DNA from: Gammaproteobacteria bacterium
Lineage (GTDB): Bacteria > Pseudomonadota > Gammaproteobacteria > Ga0077536
DNA: 22,022 nucleotides
Assembly: GCA_030639105.1 (NCBI GenBank)
Contig: DAOWDI010000146.1
Span: 1 to 22,022, forward strand
Direction of reading: 5' to 3'
Shown here: one piece after another, positions 15,501 through 22,022 of the stretch
Layout: each line of letters starts with the position of its first letter
Numbering within the stretch: the stretch's first letter is position 1
Position numbers and translations under genes: made by a program
Notes under the pieces: model-generated
What the model was told of the DNA's origin: nothing
What the model saw: only the letters and a program-made list of their open reading frames with translations
Database searches by the model: none

Positions 15501-15767
15501 ATGATCGACGAAAAAGAAACCCGCCTTCAATTGGTTGCCGATAATGCGGAAACTATTGATCCGCTCGTTAATATGGCTGCTTACTACGCCCGGGAAATTG
15601 ACGACCGCCGCCGCCAACTTGGTGAGGACCTGGACTATTTCGAGTCGAAGCTGCGGGACCTCGAACAACTCGACCCGCTCGATGTCACCAATCTCGCCAA
15701 GATCTACCGCGGTCACGTCAGTCATATCCGCGGCCTCCTTGCATCCAGCGACCAGAGCGACGATTAA
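15501..15767 (+). CDS. Unrecognised 88-residue helical acidic protein under a sigma-54 promoter
   Basis: I do not recognise this protein. It begins MIDEKETRLQLVADNAETID and is hydrophilic, rich in Asp, Glu, Arg and Leu, and probably folds as two helices: about 22-58 (NMAAYYAREIDDRRRQLGED onward) and about 60-80 (DVTNLAKIYRGHVSHIRGLL). There is no signal peptide, membrane helix, cysteine or double-glycine leader, so it should be cytoplasmic and is not an obvious bacteriocin. A strong AAGGAG site and a near-consensus sigma-54 promoter argue strongly that it is a real, regulated gene. Immediately downstream lies the wreck of an ABC exporter gene on the other strand. Helix-rich small proteins like this often bind a partner protein; that is only inference. 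Confidence 0.75.
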   Translation: MIDEKETRLQLVADNAETIDPLVNMAAYYAREIDDRRRQLGEDLDYFESKLRDLEQLDPLDVTNLAKIYRGHVSHIRGLLASSDQSDD

Positions 15768-15858
15768 AACCGAGTCGCACAACCTGTTTTCGTTAAGTCA
15801 ATTCGTCCGCGGATGACCGTATAGGCGTCCGTGCAACCCAACTTGGCGCAGCAATGCG

Positions 15859-15883
15859 GCATGACGGCCTTCTGCCGTCATGC
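15859..15883. repeat. Perfect 10-bp inverted repeat with 5-base loop
   Basis: GCATGACGGC and GCCGTCATGC flank CTTCT. The hairpin lies inside the C-terminal coding remnant of the ABC pseudogene. No T-run follows on either side, so it is not a standard terminator, although it could act as one for the convergent transcript of the small gene. Confidence 0.6.
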
Positions 15884-16245
15884 ACCCCGCATCGAACACC
15901 AAGACCCTGTCCGCCTGTTTTGCCGCACGGTGCCGACAGGTTCGCGTACAACATCCATGCCAATCTCACGCACTGAAATGCCGTCGAGTCGCACATCGCC
16001 CGATGCAGGAGGATAGAGCCCAAGGATGATCTGTCCCAGTGTCGATTTACCGCCCGCTCGCCCCTACCACCGCGGCCTTCTCGCCTGCCCCGACATTCAA
16101 GCTCAAATGGTCGAAGATCAGCGGGCCATCGCCATAGCGAAAAGATATGCCGTGGAGCGACAGCGAATTCGTCTGCGAACCTGCAAATGGGTTCTTCAAT
16201 TGAAAGGACCTAGCGCCAACTGTAGCGGGCATGATCATCCGCCAG

Positions 16246-16267
16246 AGGTGCCCGCGCGCGGGCACCT
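16246..16267. repeat. Perfect 22-bp GC-rich palindrome
   Basis: Positions 16246-16256 (AGGTGCCCGCG) are followed directly by their exact reverse complement. It lies near the upstream end of the ABC pseudogene. It could form a cruciform or hairpin, serve as an operator, or mark a deletion join; no T-run makes it a terminator. Confidence 0.6.
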
Positions 16268-16413
16268 GTTAAATCAACAACCGATGCCAACACTTCGTCG
16301 AGCGATCCGGCTTGTCTAAGTTGAACGATTCATTGGAACTTTCGCGATAGCTATGACCGCTGCAGCCAATATAGTCGCATAATACAGTCTCGAAGGATTA
16401 TGATCTGCCCAAC

Positions 16414-18090
16414 ATGAAGAAAACCTGGCTGGCGAAATATCCCCCTGGTGTTCCCCACGAGATTGATACCGGCGACTACGCTTCGCTGGTGGCGTTGTGC
16501 GAGGCGGCGTGGACGAGTTTTCCCGATAAGCATGCATTCGGCAACTTTTCCAGCTACCTAACCTATACGGAATTAGATCGGCTTTCGGGTGCGTTCGCAG
16601 CTTACCTGCAGCACGATGTTCAAGTGCGCCCCGGCGACAGAGTTGCAATCATGATGCCAAACACGCTGCAATACCCAGTCGCGATGCTCGGGATCCTGCG
16701 CGCGGGCGGCGTAGTCGTCAATACGAATCCGCAATACACGCCCCGCGAACTCCGCCATCAACTCGTCGACTCCGGCGTCCAATGCATCGTCGTGTTTCAG
16801 AATATGCTGGCGACGGTACATGAAATCATCGGGGACACGGCGATCAGGACCGTCATTACAACCGAGTTGGGCGATCTATTCCCATTTCCGAAGTCGCTTA
16901 TCTTTGATCGCGCGGCCCGACACGGCCGAGCGAAATTCACCGGCGCCTTCGATGTCGAGGTCTCGTCGTTCAACGAAGTACTGAAGCTCGGCGCCAAAGT
17001 AACGCTCGATCCACCGATAATGGAACCCGATGATCTTGCGTTCCTTCAGTATACAGGGGGGACCACCGGCGTCTCCAAGGGGACCATGCTCAGCCACGGC
17101 AACTTGGTCGCCAACGTGCTCCAGGTTACAGCGTGGTTCTCGGACTCGGTCGAGGCCGGACGGGAAATCGTGATCACGGCACTGCCGCTCTATCACATCT
17201 ACGCGCTCACGGTAAATTGTTTCAGTTTTTTACACCTCGGCGGTATGAATTATCTGATCACCGATCCGAGGGACACGACCCGATTCATCAAGGAACTCTC
17301 GCGCGTACCCTTCACCGCGATCACTGGCGTCAACACGCTATTCAGCGCCCTGCTCGCACACGAAAAGATCGTGGAAGTAGACTTTTCGCACTTAAAATAT
17401 GCGAGTGGCGGCGGCATGGCGATCCAACCATCGGTTGCCACCGCCTGGGAATCGCTGACCGGAAAAATAATCGCCGAAGGTTACGGTCTCACTGAGGCGA
17501 GCCCCGTGGTCTGCGTAAACCCGTTCGACATAGAAAATTTTACCAGCAGCATTGGGTTGCCCGTTCCATCAACCGAATGCAAGATCGTCAAAGATGACGG
17601 CAACGAGGCTGCCGTCGGGGAACCCGGTGAACTCTACGTGCGCGGACCACAGGTCATGCGCGGCTATTGGGAGCGCCCGCAAGAGACCGCCGAGGTGCTC
17701 GATAAAAACGGCTGGCTGCACACCGGCGACATCGCACTCGTGCGCAACGACGATTATTTCCAGATCGTCGACCGTAAGAAGGACATGATTCTGGTGTCTG
17801 GTTTCAATGTTTACCCAAATGAGATTGAGGACGTTGCAACATCACATCCGGGTGTAGATGACGCCGCCGCAATCGGTATCGCCGATGATAAGACGGCGGA
17901 GGCGGTAAAACTTATTGTCGTGCGGAATGATCCCGATCTGAGCGCGGCGGAATTGACCGCACACTGCCGCGAACAATTGACCGCATATAAAGTACCGCGT
18001 TATATCGAATTCGTCGACCAACTCCCGAAATCGGATATCGGCAAGATCCTGCGACGTACCGTCAAGGAGCGGTTCGGCGGCGCCACCTAG
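16414..18090 (+). CDS. fadD: Long-chain-fatty-acid--CoA ligase
   Basis: The 558-residue ANL-superfamily enzyme activates long-chain fatty acids to acyl-CoA with ATP, at the inner face of the cytoplasmic membrane, for degradation or lipid use. The P-loop YTGGTTGVSKG spans 213-223, EGYGLTE 355-361, NGWLHTGD about 432-439, and the FACS signature DRKKDMILVSGFNVYPNEIE starts at about 453. The catalytic lysine is K544 in PKSDIGKILRR. The N-terminus WLAKYPPGVPHEID and overall length match E. coli FadD (561). ATG 16414 has no strong ribosome site. CATAAT near 16378 could be a -10 element. The gene ends nine bases before the convergent ttcA gene. Linked thiolase and reductase genes upstream make an acyl-CoA-centred metabolism plausible. 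Confidence 0.92.
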   Translation: MKKTWLAKYPPGVPHEIDTGDYASLVALCEAAWTSFPDKHAFGNFSSYLTYTELDRLSGAFAAYLQHDVQVRPGDRVAIMMPNTLQYPVAMLGILRAGGVVVNTNPQYTPRELRHQLVDSGVQCIVVFQNMLATVHEIIGDTAIRTVITTELGDLFPFPKSLIFDRAARHGRAKFTGAFDVEVSSFNEVLKLGAKVTLDPPIMEPDDLAFLQYTGGTTGVSKGTMLSHGNLVANVLQVTAWFSDSVEAGREIVITALPLYHIYALTVNCFSFLHLGGMNYLITDPRDTTRFIKELSRVPFTAITGVNTLFSALLAHEKIVEVDFSHLKYASGGGMAIQPSVATAWESLTGKIIAEGYGLTEASPVVCVNPFDIENFTSSIGLPVPSTECKIVKDDGNEAAVGEPGELYVRGPQVMRGYWERPQETAEVLDKNGWLHTGDIALVRNDDYFQIVDRKKDMILVSGFNVYPNEIEDVATSHPGVDDAAAIGIADDKTAEAVKLIVVRNDPDLSAAELTAHCREQLTAYKVPRYIEFVDQLPKSDIGKILRRTVKERFGGAT

Positions 18091-18099
18091 CGCGGCGGA

Positions 18100-18957
18100 C
18101 TAGGAGATCGCCTGTCGCTCCCGATCCAGTAACCAGGCATTTGCCTCGATTTTCGCCCGCTCCCCGCCCCCCGACAGCGCGCGGAAGTCGAACAGTTCGG
18201 TATCGGCGAGGTGGGATGGTGACACCGACTGCAGGCTACGAAATATATTCTCCAGGCGCCCCGGCTGTTCCCGCTCCCATGAAGCGAGCATTTTCTTGAT
18301 CTGTACCCGCTGTAGATGATCCTGACTACCACATAAGTTACAGGGGATAATTGGATAACGACGCACCTCGGCATACGCTTCAATGTCTGCCTCACGGCAA
18401 TAGGCGAGCGGCCGGATGACGACATTCCTGCCATCGTCGCTGCGTAGCTTCGGCGGCATGGCTTTCAGCCGGGAACCAAAAAACATATTCAGGAACAGTG
18501 TTTCGATAATATCGTCTCGGTGGTGCCCCAAGGCGATTTTTGTCACGCCGTGCCGATGGGCAAACGAATACAATATTCCACGCCGAAACCGGGAGCATGC
18601 GGCGCACATCGTCTTGCCCTCGGGAACAACTCTTTTGACAACGCTATAGGTATCCTGCTCGACTATGTGATACTCGATAGCCAATTCGTCGAGGTACCGC
18701 GGTAGGACATGCTCGGGGAATCCCGGCTGCTTTTGGTCAAGATTTACCGCGATCAATTCAAAATCGACTGGCGCCTTGCGCTTTAGGCTAAGCAGCATAT
18801 CGAGCATCGCATAAGAGTCTTTACCGCCAGATAGACACGCCATAACCTTGTCGCCTGCTTCGATCATGGCGAAGTCGGCAATCGCGCGGCCGACATTGCG
18901 CCGAAGCTTTTGCTGCAGCTTGTTACCGTGGATTTTCGATTTCGGTTTAATAGACAT
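18100..18957 (-). CDS. ttcA: tRNA 2-thiocytidine(32) synthetase TtcA
   Basis: The 285-residue protein adds sulfur to cytidine 32 of certain tRNAs, using ATP and an iron-sulfur cluster. The PP-loop SGGKDS is at 43-48, [10 protein letters not shown] begins at C118 (C118 and C121), and [10 protein letters not shown] supplies C206 and C209; these cysteines hold the cluster in the family. The run [17 protein letters not shown] matches TtcA closely. The C-terminus after about 255 is variable, as usual. ATG 18957 gives the expected N-terminal lysine-rich segment; the ribosome site is weak. The gene is convergent with fadD, nine bases apart, with no room for a normal terminator. Confidence 0.93.
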   Translation of the reverse strand: MSIKPKSKIHGNKLQQKLRRNVGRAIADFAMIEAGDKVMACLSGGKDSYAMLDMLLSLKRKAPVDFELIAVNLDQKQPGFPEHVLPRYLDELAIEYHIVEQDTYSVVKRVVPEGKTMCAACSRFRRGILYSFAHRHGVTKIALGHHRDDIIETLFLNMFFGSRLKAMPPKLRSDDGRNVVIRPLAYCREADIEAYAEVRRYPIIPCNLCGSQDHLQRVQIKKMLASWEREQPGRLENIFRSLQSVSPSHLADTELFDFRALSGGGERAKIEANAWLLDRERQAIS

Positions 18958-19160
18958 CGCGTCTTTTCAGGCACCTGCTGTTTATCGATATTTCGGCGAC
19001 TACACCAAAACCGGACTCACTGCCGGAAAAAATAACACCGACCGCGCTAACGAATGGTCTCCGGCATTTTTGCGATCCAACGTATCGAGTCCCAGTATCT
19101 CGATCGACTCAGGAATGCGGTTGGCGGCATGGTCACAGGTGAGAGAAGATGTTCGGTCAC

Positions 19161-20630
19161 TCAATAAATCTCGAAGTACTCACGCTGTTCCCAATCGGTC
19201 ACATGGCTCAAGAAACGTCCTATTTCGCATCGCTTCACGGCGAGAATATAGTCGATGAAGGTCTCGCCGAACCGGCGTCGGTAGAGCGCGCTATCGGCCA
19301 GCGCGGCGACCGCCTCCATGAGGCTCACTGGCAGCTTGGGCTTATCCGCTTCATACGGCGAGACCTCGGGTGGTCCCGGATCGAGACCGCGTTCGATGCC
19401 GTCAAGACCGGAGGCGATCTGTGAGGCCATATAGAGGTACGGGTTGGCGCAGGGTTCACCGGCCCGATTTTCGATATGCGTTGCGTTGTCATCGGGGCCG
19501 CCGAGGACCCGGATCATCGCCGCCCGATTCTCCCATGCCCAGGTAATGCGATCAGGGGCGAAAGAATTCGGCAGGAAGCGCTTGTAACCATTGATCGTCG
19601 GCGTTACGAAAACCGACGACGGCGCGGCGTGATGGAGTACCCCGGCGACGAACCGCCGGCCGAGCTCGGATAACGCGTGTTCGTGGTCGTCGCGATTCGT
19701 AAACAGATTGACTTGTCCAGCAGCATCGCACAGTGATTGGTGCAGATGCCAACCGCTGGAGAAGAAATTCGGCAGCGCTGGACGCGTCATGAACGTCGCG
19801 TGATAACCGGCCCGGCGGCAGATCTGCTTCGTCGCCGTACGAAACAGCAGCATGTTGTCCGCACCCCTGAGGCCGCGAACCGGATCGAACGTGAATTCAC
19901 ATTGTCCCGGTCCCCATTCGTCTTCCATCGTTCTCAGCGGCAAACCCAATGGTTCGAGATTGTCCTGCAGCATCTGCAGGATTGGATCGATCTCATCCAG
20001 CCGCCCCTCGGTCACATATTGAAAGCCATGCGCAATGACACTGACCTCGGGCGGATCGGGTGGCCAGCCCGACTGCTCGGGTAAGAGCTTACGATCCTCG
20101 AGCTTCGTGATATAAAACTCGACATCGAGACCGCTGAAGTACCCTTAGCTCATCCCGTCCACGGCCCGCAGCTGGCGCTTCAGCACCTGGCGCGTATCGA
20201 ACGGCATGGGCTCGCCGCTCGCGAGGTACATTTCCGAGAGCACCCAACCCGTGCGCCGCGCCCACGGTAGCATGCGAAAGGTCATCGGATCCGGCACCAG
20301 GATGCTGTCCGGCCCGCCCGCGAGCGCCGTCATGCCAAGACCCGCGTCGCTACTGAACATTGGAGCGACCAAATTGTTCGCGGTATCCATGAACAGGGTC
20401 ACGGTCGGGAAGTCGATGCCATTTTTGAGCGCCAGTAAGAAATCGTGCGCCATGACGTTTTTACCGCGCACAATGCCATGCTGATCACCCCAAGCGATGC
20501 GGATGGTGCGCAGATCGTGCTGCTCAATCTCAGAGCGGATGCGTTCGGCCGCCGCCGCCTGCTCCTCAGTCCAGAGCCCATGGCGCTCCACAAAATCGCG
20601 TTGGCCCACACTTCCTTCTTGGAAGGTCAT
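19161..20630 (-). pseudogene. Glutamine synthetase-family gene interrupted by one in-frame TAA
   Basis: From ATG 20630 (GGGAG at 20638-20642) the frame encodes 161 residues, hits TAA at 20145-20147, and continues in the same frame to 19161; read through, it gives about 489 residues, near normal length. Before the stop lie the beta-grasp region IRIAWGDQHGIVRGKNV and LVPDPMTFRMLPW. Directly after it come SGLDVEFYITKLED and EWGPGQCEFTF (metal-binding glutamates), FFSSGWHLHQSL (ammonia/glutamate-site His), NGYKRFLPNSFAPDRITWAW, ENRAAMIRV and THIENRAGEPCANPYLYMA (nucleotide and glutamate sites). It resembles gamma-glutamyl-amine ligases of the PuuA/GlnA-like type rather than canonical GlnA, which lacks this N-terminal form. 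Everything but the stop looks functional, so the lesion is recent or an assembly error. Confidence 0.85.
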
Positions 20631-20637
20631 TGTTGTT

Positions 20638-20642
20638 CTCCC
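20638..20642 (-). promoter_or_regulatory. Ribosome binding site deciding the glutamine synthetase-like start
   Basis: GGGAG on the minus strand ends seven bases before ATG 20630. The frame is open 24 codons further upstream but has no comparable site there. Confidence 0.65.
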
Positions 20643-20805
20643 ACACCCCTCGATGGCATGCAACTGAGTATAGAGAGGTCGACCGGCCGCGCCAATCCGC
20701 ACCCCGCTAGCACCTCAATATCGTATCGTTGCATGATGGCGCCGATCAGTAAGGAGCCAGCGAGTCCCGACACGTGCTTTGGACACGGGACCTGCCGCCA
20801 GAGCC

Positions 20806-20840
20806 TATAATTTCTACCTTTTTGATCATCTTTGGATCAA
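20806..20840 (+). promoter_or_regulatory. Possible -10 element and operator-like dyad upstream of the haem monooxygenase gene
   Basis: TATAAT at 20806-20811 is a perfect -10 hexamer, but no good -35 lies 16-18 bases upstream (TTGGAC is 21 away). TTGATC and GATCAA form a 6-base dyad with a 7-base centre at 20822-20840, just past the expected start of transcription, where a repressor could sit. The leader to ATG 20985 would be about 165 bases, long for a simple gene. It does not match the Fur box. Confidence 0.3.
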
Positions 20841-20972
20841 TCGTTTCAGTGAAGCCTAGGCTAGCGGCCGTAACGATCAATGGACGTTTCCACGGTCCGA
20901 CCACACTGATTTCAGCTCCAGTTTACAACTAAGGCCGCATGCTTCAATATGCCATGCATGGCTTCATACATT

Positions 20973-20977
20973 GGGAG
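20973..20977 (+). promoter_or_regulatory. Ribosome binding site deciding the haem monooxygenase start
   Basis: GGGAG ends seven bases before ATG 20985, favouring it over the in-frame ATG at 20949. Confidence 0.7.
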
Positions 20978-20984
20978 TATCGAG

Positions 20985-21302
20985 ATGTTCATTGCCATGA
21001 ATCGATTTAAGATCACACCCGGGTTCGAAGAAGGTTTCGAGAAGATCTGGCGCGAGCGCGACACCTTCCTCTCCGAGATGCCGGGTTTCCAGTCATTTGC
21101 ATTGCTCAGGGGGGCAAACGTCGAGGTACCGGACGGCAAAGACTATGTGCTGTACGCAAGCCACACGGTTTGGGAGTCCCGCGCGGCCTTCGATGCCTGG
21201 ACGGAATCCGAGCAATTCCATAATGCCCATACTCAGACGAAAGCGCCCAAGGGCACGTACGTCGGCCACCCGGATGTGGAGATGTTTGAGCAGGTGCTTT
21301 AG
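20985..21302 (+). CDS. IsdG-like haem-degrading monooxygenase (antibiotic-biosynthesis-monooxygenase fold)
   Basis: The 105-residue protein starts MFIAMNRFKITPGFEEGFEK, typical of the dimeric ferredoxin-like ABM family. The IsdG catalytic triad is present: N6, W72 and H82, with the ten-residue W-to-H spacing of IsdG (AFDAWTESEQFHNAH). SHTVWESRAAFDAWT and the C-terminal YVGHPDVEMFE match haem-degrading HmuQ/HmoA-type members. By family knowledge it opens haem to release iron, in the cytoplasm. The ATG at 20985 is set by GGGAG (20973-20977) seven bases upstream; an in-frame ATG 36 bases earlier has no such site and lies before the family N-terminus. No haem transport gene is in the window, so the iron-acquisition role is inferred from residues only. 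Confidence 0.82.
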   Translation: MFIAMNRFKITPGFEEGFEKIWRERDTFLSEMPGFQSFALLRGANVEVPDGKDYVLYASHTVWESRAAFDAWTESEQFHNAHTQTKAPKGTYVGHPDVEMFEQVL

Positions 21303-21369
21303 AAGCGATGCCGCGTTCGACCGGCAACCGATCCGCATAGTCCTGTAACCGGGGGCTTGGCCGCCTACC

Positions 21370-21468
21370 CTACCGTACCCCGAACATTGTCAGGGGATTG
21401 GTGATGCCGCCCGTCCAGAATTCTTTCCATAGCTTGTCGATACGGCCTTTCAGTTCACCTGTAATCAT
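21370..21468 (-). pseudogene. N-terminal remnant of a type I restriction-modification methylase gene (hsdM)
   Basis: An ATG overlapping the rmuC stop as ATGA opens a 32-residue frame: [20 protein letters not shown], then [12 protein letters not shown] and TAG. The first 27 residues match the usual HsdM N-terminus (MITGELKxxxDxxWxxFWxGGISNPL), which normally continues VIEQITYLLFxRRLD. Here the match breaks after NPLT. The downstream 67 bases to the convergent gene show no further HsdM sequence, so the rest of the gene, some 1.4 kb or more, is gone. The coupling to rmuC agrees with the known occurrence of rmuC inside type I R-M operons. It cannot be a working methylase. Confidence 0.75.
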
Positions 21469-22022
21469 GTGTTTTCGGACTCCATTTCATTGGTTTGCGT
21501 TAGTTGTGAGATGTCAGTCTCCGCGTCTTCCGCGTCGGCGTTGTTTTCGGCGGCTTCTTCAAGCATCGCTGTCGGCAGCGACTTCTTGGTCTTTGCGCCG
21601 AGCCTTTCCAGTTTAACGGTTCGCCCGACCAGGTTTCCCTTACCGTCAGTTAGCCTTTTCCGCGCGGTCGTGTAGGAATCCTGCGCTTTGTCGAGATGCT
21701 TCCCAATCTCGTCAAGTGACCCCACGAACAGTACAAACTGATCGTGTAGCGCGCCCGCCTGACGGGCGATCTCCAGGGCATTGCGGTTCTGATGTTCGTA
21801 GCGCCAGATATTGTAGATGATCTGGAGCGTGCCGAGCAGTGTGGTGGGGCCGACCAGCAGGATCTTGCGGTCCAGCGCGTCCCGCAGGAGGGTGTCGTCG
21901 TGTTCCAGTGCGAGCAGCAGTGCGGGCTCGATGGGTACGAACATCAGCACCAGGTCCAGCGAATTGACGCCGATCAGATCGTCGTAGTTTTTGTCGCTGA
22001 GTTGACGAATGTGATTGCGGAT
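21465..22022 (-). CDS. rmuC: DNA recombination protein RmuC, C-terminal part (5' end outside window)
   Basis: The visible 185 residues begin [20 protein letters not shown] and continue [20 protein letters not shown], the conserved core of the RmuC nuclease-like domain. [20 protein letters not shown] and [20 protein letters not shown], then [20 protein letters not shown] also match the family. RmuC limits inversions at short repeats and has a PD-(D/E)XK-like fold; the usual N-terminal membrane helix and coiled coil are outside the window. The C-terminal tail after about residue 150 is acidic and variable. The methionine at 21950 is internal. The gene is followed, with a four-base overlap, by the hsdM remnant, suggesting it belonged to a restriction-modification operon. 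Confidence 0.93.
   Translation of the reverse strand: MRNHIRQLSDKNYDDLIGVNSLDLVLMFVPIEPALLLALEHDDTLLRDALDRKILLVGPTTLLGTLQIIYNIWRYEHQNRNALEIARQAGALHDQFVLFVGSLDEIGKHLDKAQDSYTTARKRLTDGKGNLVGRTVKLERLGAKTKKSLPTAMLEEAAENNADAEDAETDISQLTQTNEMESENT

Larger units (their letters stand above)
15798..16320 (-). pseudogene. Remnant of an ABC exporter ATPase domain (frameshift plus internal deletion)
   Basis: Read on the minus strand, this stretch holds pieces of one ATPase domain. From about 16165 it encodes LSLHGISFRYGDGPLIFDHL followed by AGEKAAVVGASG, the A-loop and first half of Walker A. At about 16052 two bases appear lost inside Walker A, creating a TAA; in the shifted frame it resumes GKSTLGQIILGLYPPASGDV and continues to VGTVRQ, the Q-loop. 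Near 15915-15925 the sequence jumps to ADRVLVFDAGCMTAEGRHAA, then LLRQVGLHGRLYG, the normal end of such ATPases, stopping at 15798. The signature motif, Walker B and H-loop are missing (about 110 residues by family comparison). Upstream fragments to 16320 could be the linker from the membrane domain. It cannot make a working transporter. Confidence 0.8.
20631..20984. other. 354-base intergenic region between divergent genes
   Basis: This gap lies between the glutamine synthetase-like gene and the haem monooxygenase gene and should contain both promoters. I see a consensus TATAAT (20806-20811, plus strand) and a nearby dyad, listed separately, and no coding frame worth calling. Confidence 0.4.

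Noticed and set aside
15501..15767. Small sigma-54 gene as a bacteriocin precursor for the neighbouring ABC exporter
   Set aside because: It has no double-glycine leader, no cysteines and no hydrophobic or glycine-rich core; the exporter is dead and on the opposite strand.
20145..20147. TAA as a recoded sense codon in the glutamine synthetase-like gene
   Set aside because: TAA recoding is unknown in this kind of bacterium, selenocysteine and pyrrolysine use TGA and TAG, and TAA ends other genes in the window (for example 15765-15767).
1..22022. tRNA genes, rRNA, CRISPR arrays, insertion sequences or att sites
   Set aside because: None were seen by eye; no spaced repeats, transposase frames or tRNA-like cloverleaf sequences stood out. 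A tRNAscan or ISfinder search could confirm this.

Overview
This window looks like chromosomal DNA of a moderately GC-rich gammaproteobacterium, probably one that stores polyhydroxyalkanoate. The evidence is clear gammaproteobacterial-type rep, ttcA, trmH and fadD genes, a phaA-phaB pair, and a heptosyltransferase-rich surface-glycan cluster. No tRNA, rRNA, CRISPR array, insertion sequence or phage gene was seen. The species cannot be named from this sequence.

Region 1 (1-5133) is a surface-glycan locus. A PAPS-dependent sulfotransferase running off the left edge and a family-9 glycosyltransferase (GT9) are divergent from each other. A minus-strand operon then follows, in transcription order: a DUF6165-like protein, two more GT9 heptosyltransferase-like proteins and a family-4 glycosyltransferase, with overlapping or nearly overlapping stops and starts. 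Together they probably build and decorate a lipopolysaccharide core or similar glycan.

Region 2 (5134-7750) is a plus-strand two-gene unit: an exported HtrA-like serine protease without a PDZ domain, and a protein with a cytoplasmic FHA domain followed by five membrane helices. The genes overlap by 10 bases, so they may work together across the inner membrane.

Region 3 (7808-15111) is mostly housekeeping. It holds phaA and phaB (acetyl-CoA to 3-hydroxybutyryl-CoA), a small FmdB-like protein, trmH with a TTG start, a TraB-family membrane protein coupled to a shortened retropepsin-like protein, and the Rep helicase.

Region 4 (15112-22022) mixes intact genes with decay. A near-consensus sigma-54 promoter, with a possible IHF site and a distant dyad, precedes a small protein I do not recognise. 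Next to it lies a wrecked ABC-exporter ATPase gene. fadD and ttcA are intact and convergent. A glutamine synthetase-family gene is cut by one in-frame TAA. An IsdG-like haem monooxygenase is intact. At the right edge, rmuC overlaps by four bases a 32-codon remnant of a type I restriction methylase gene (hsdM). The several independent lesions between about 12.4 and 21.5 kb suggest active gene loss, or assembly errors that read mapping would expose.
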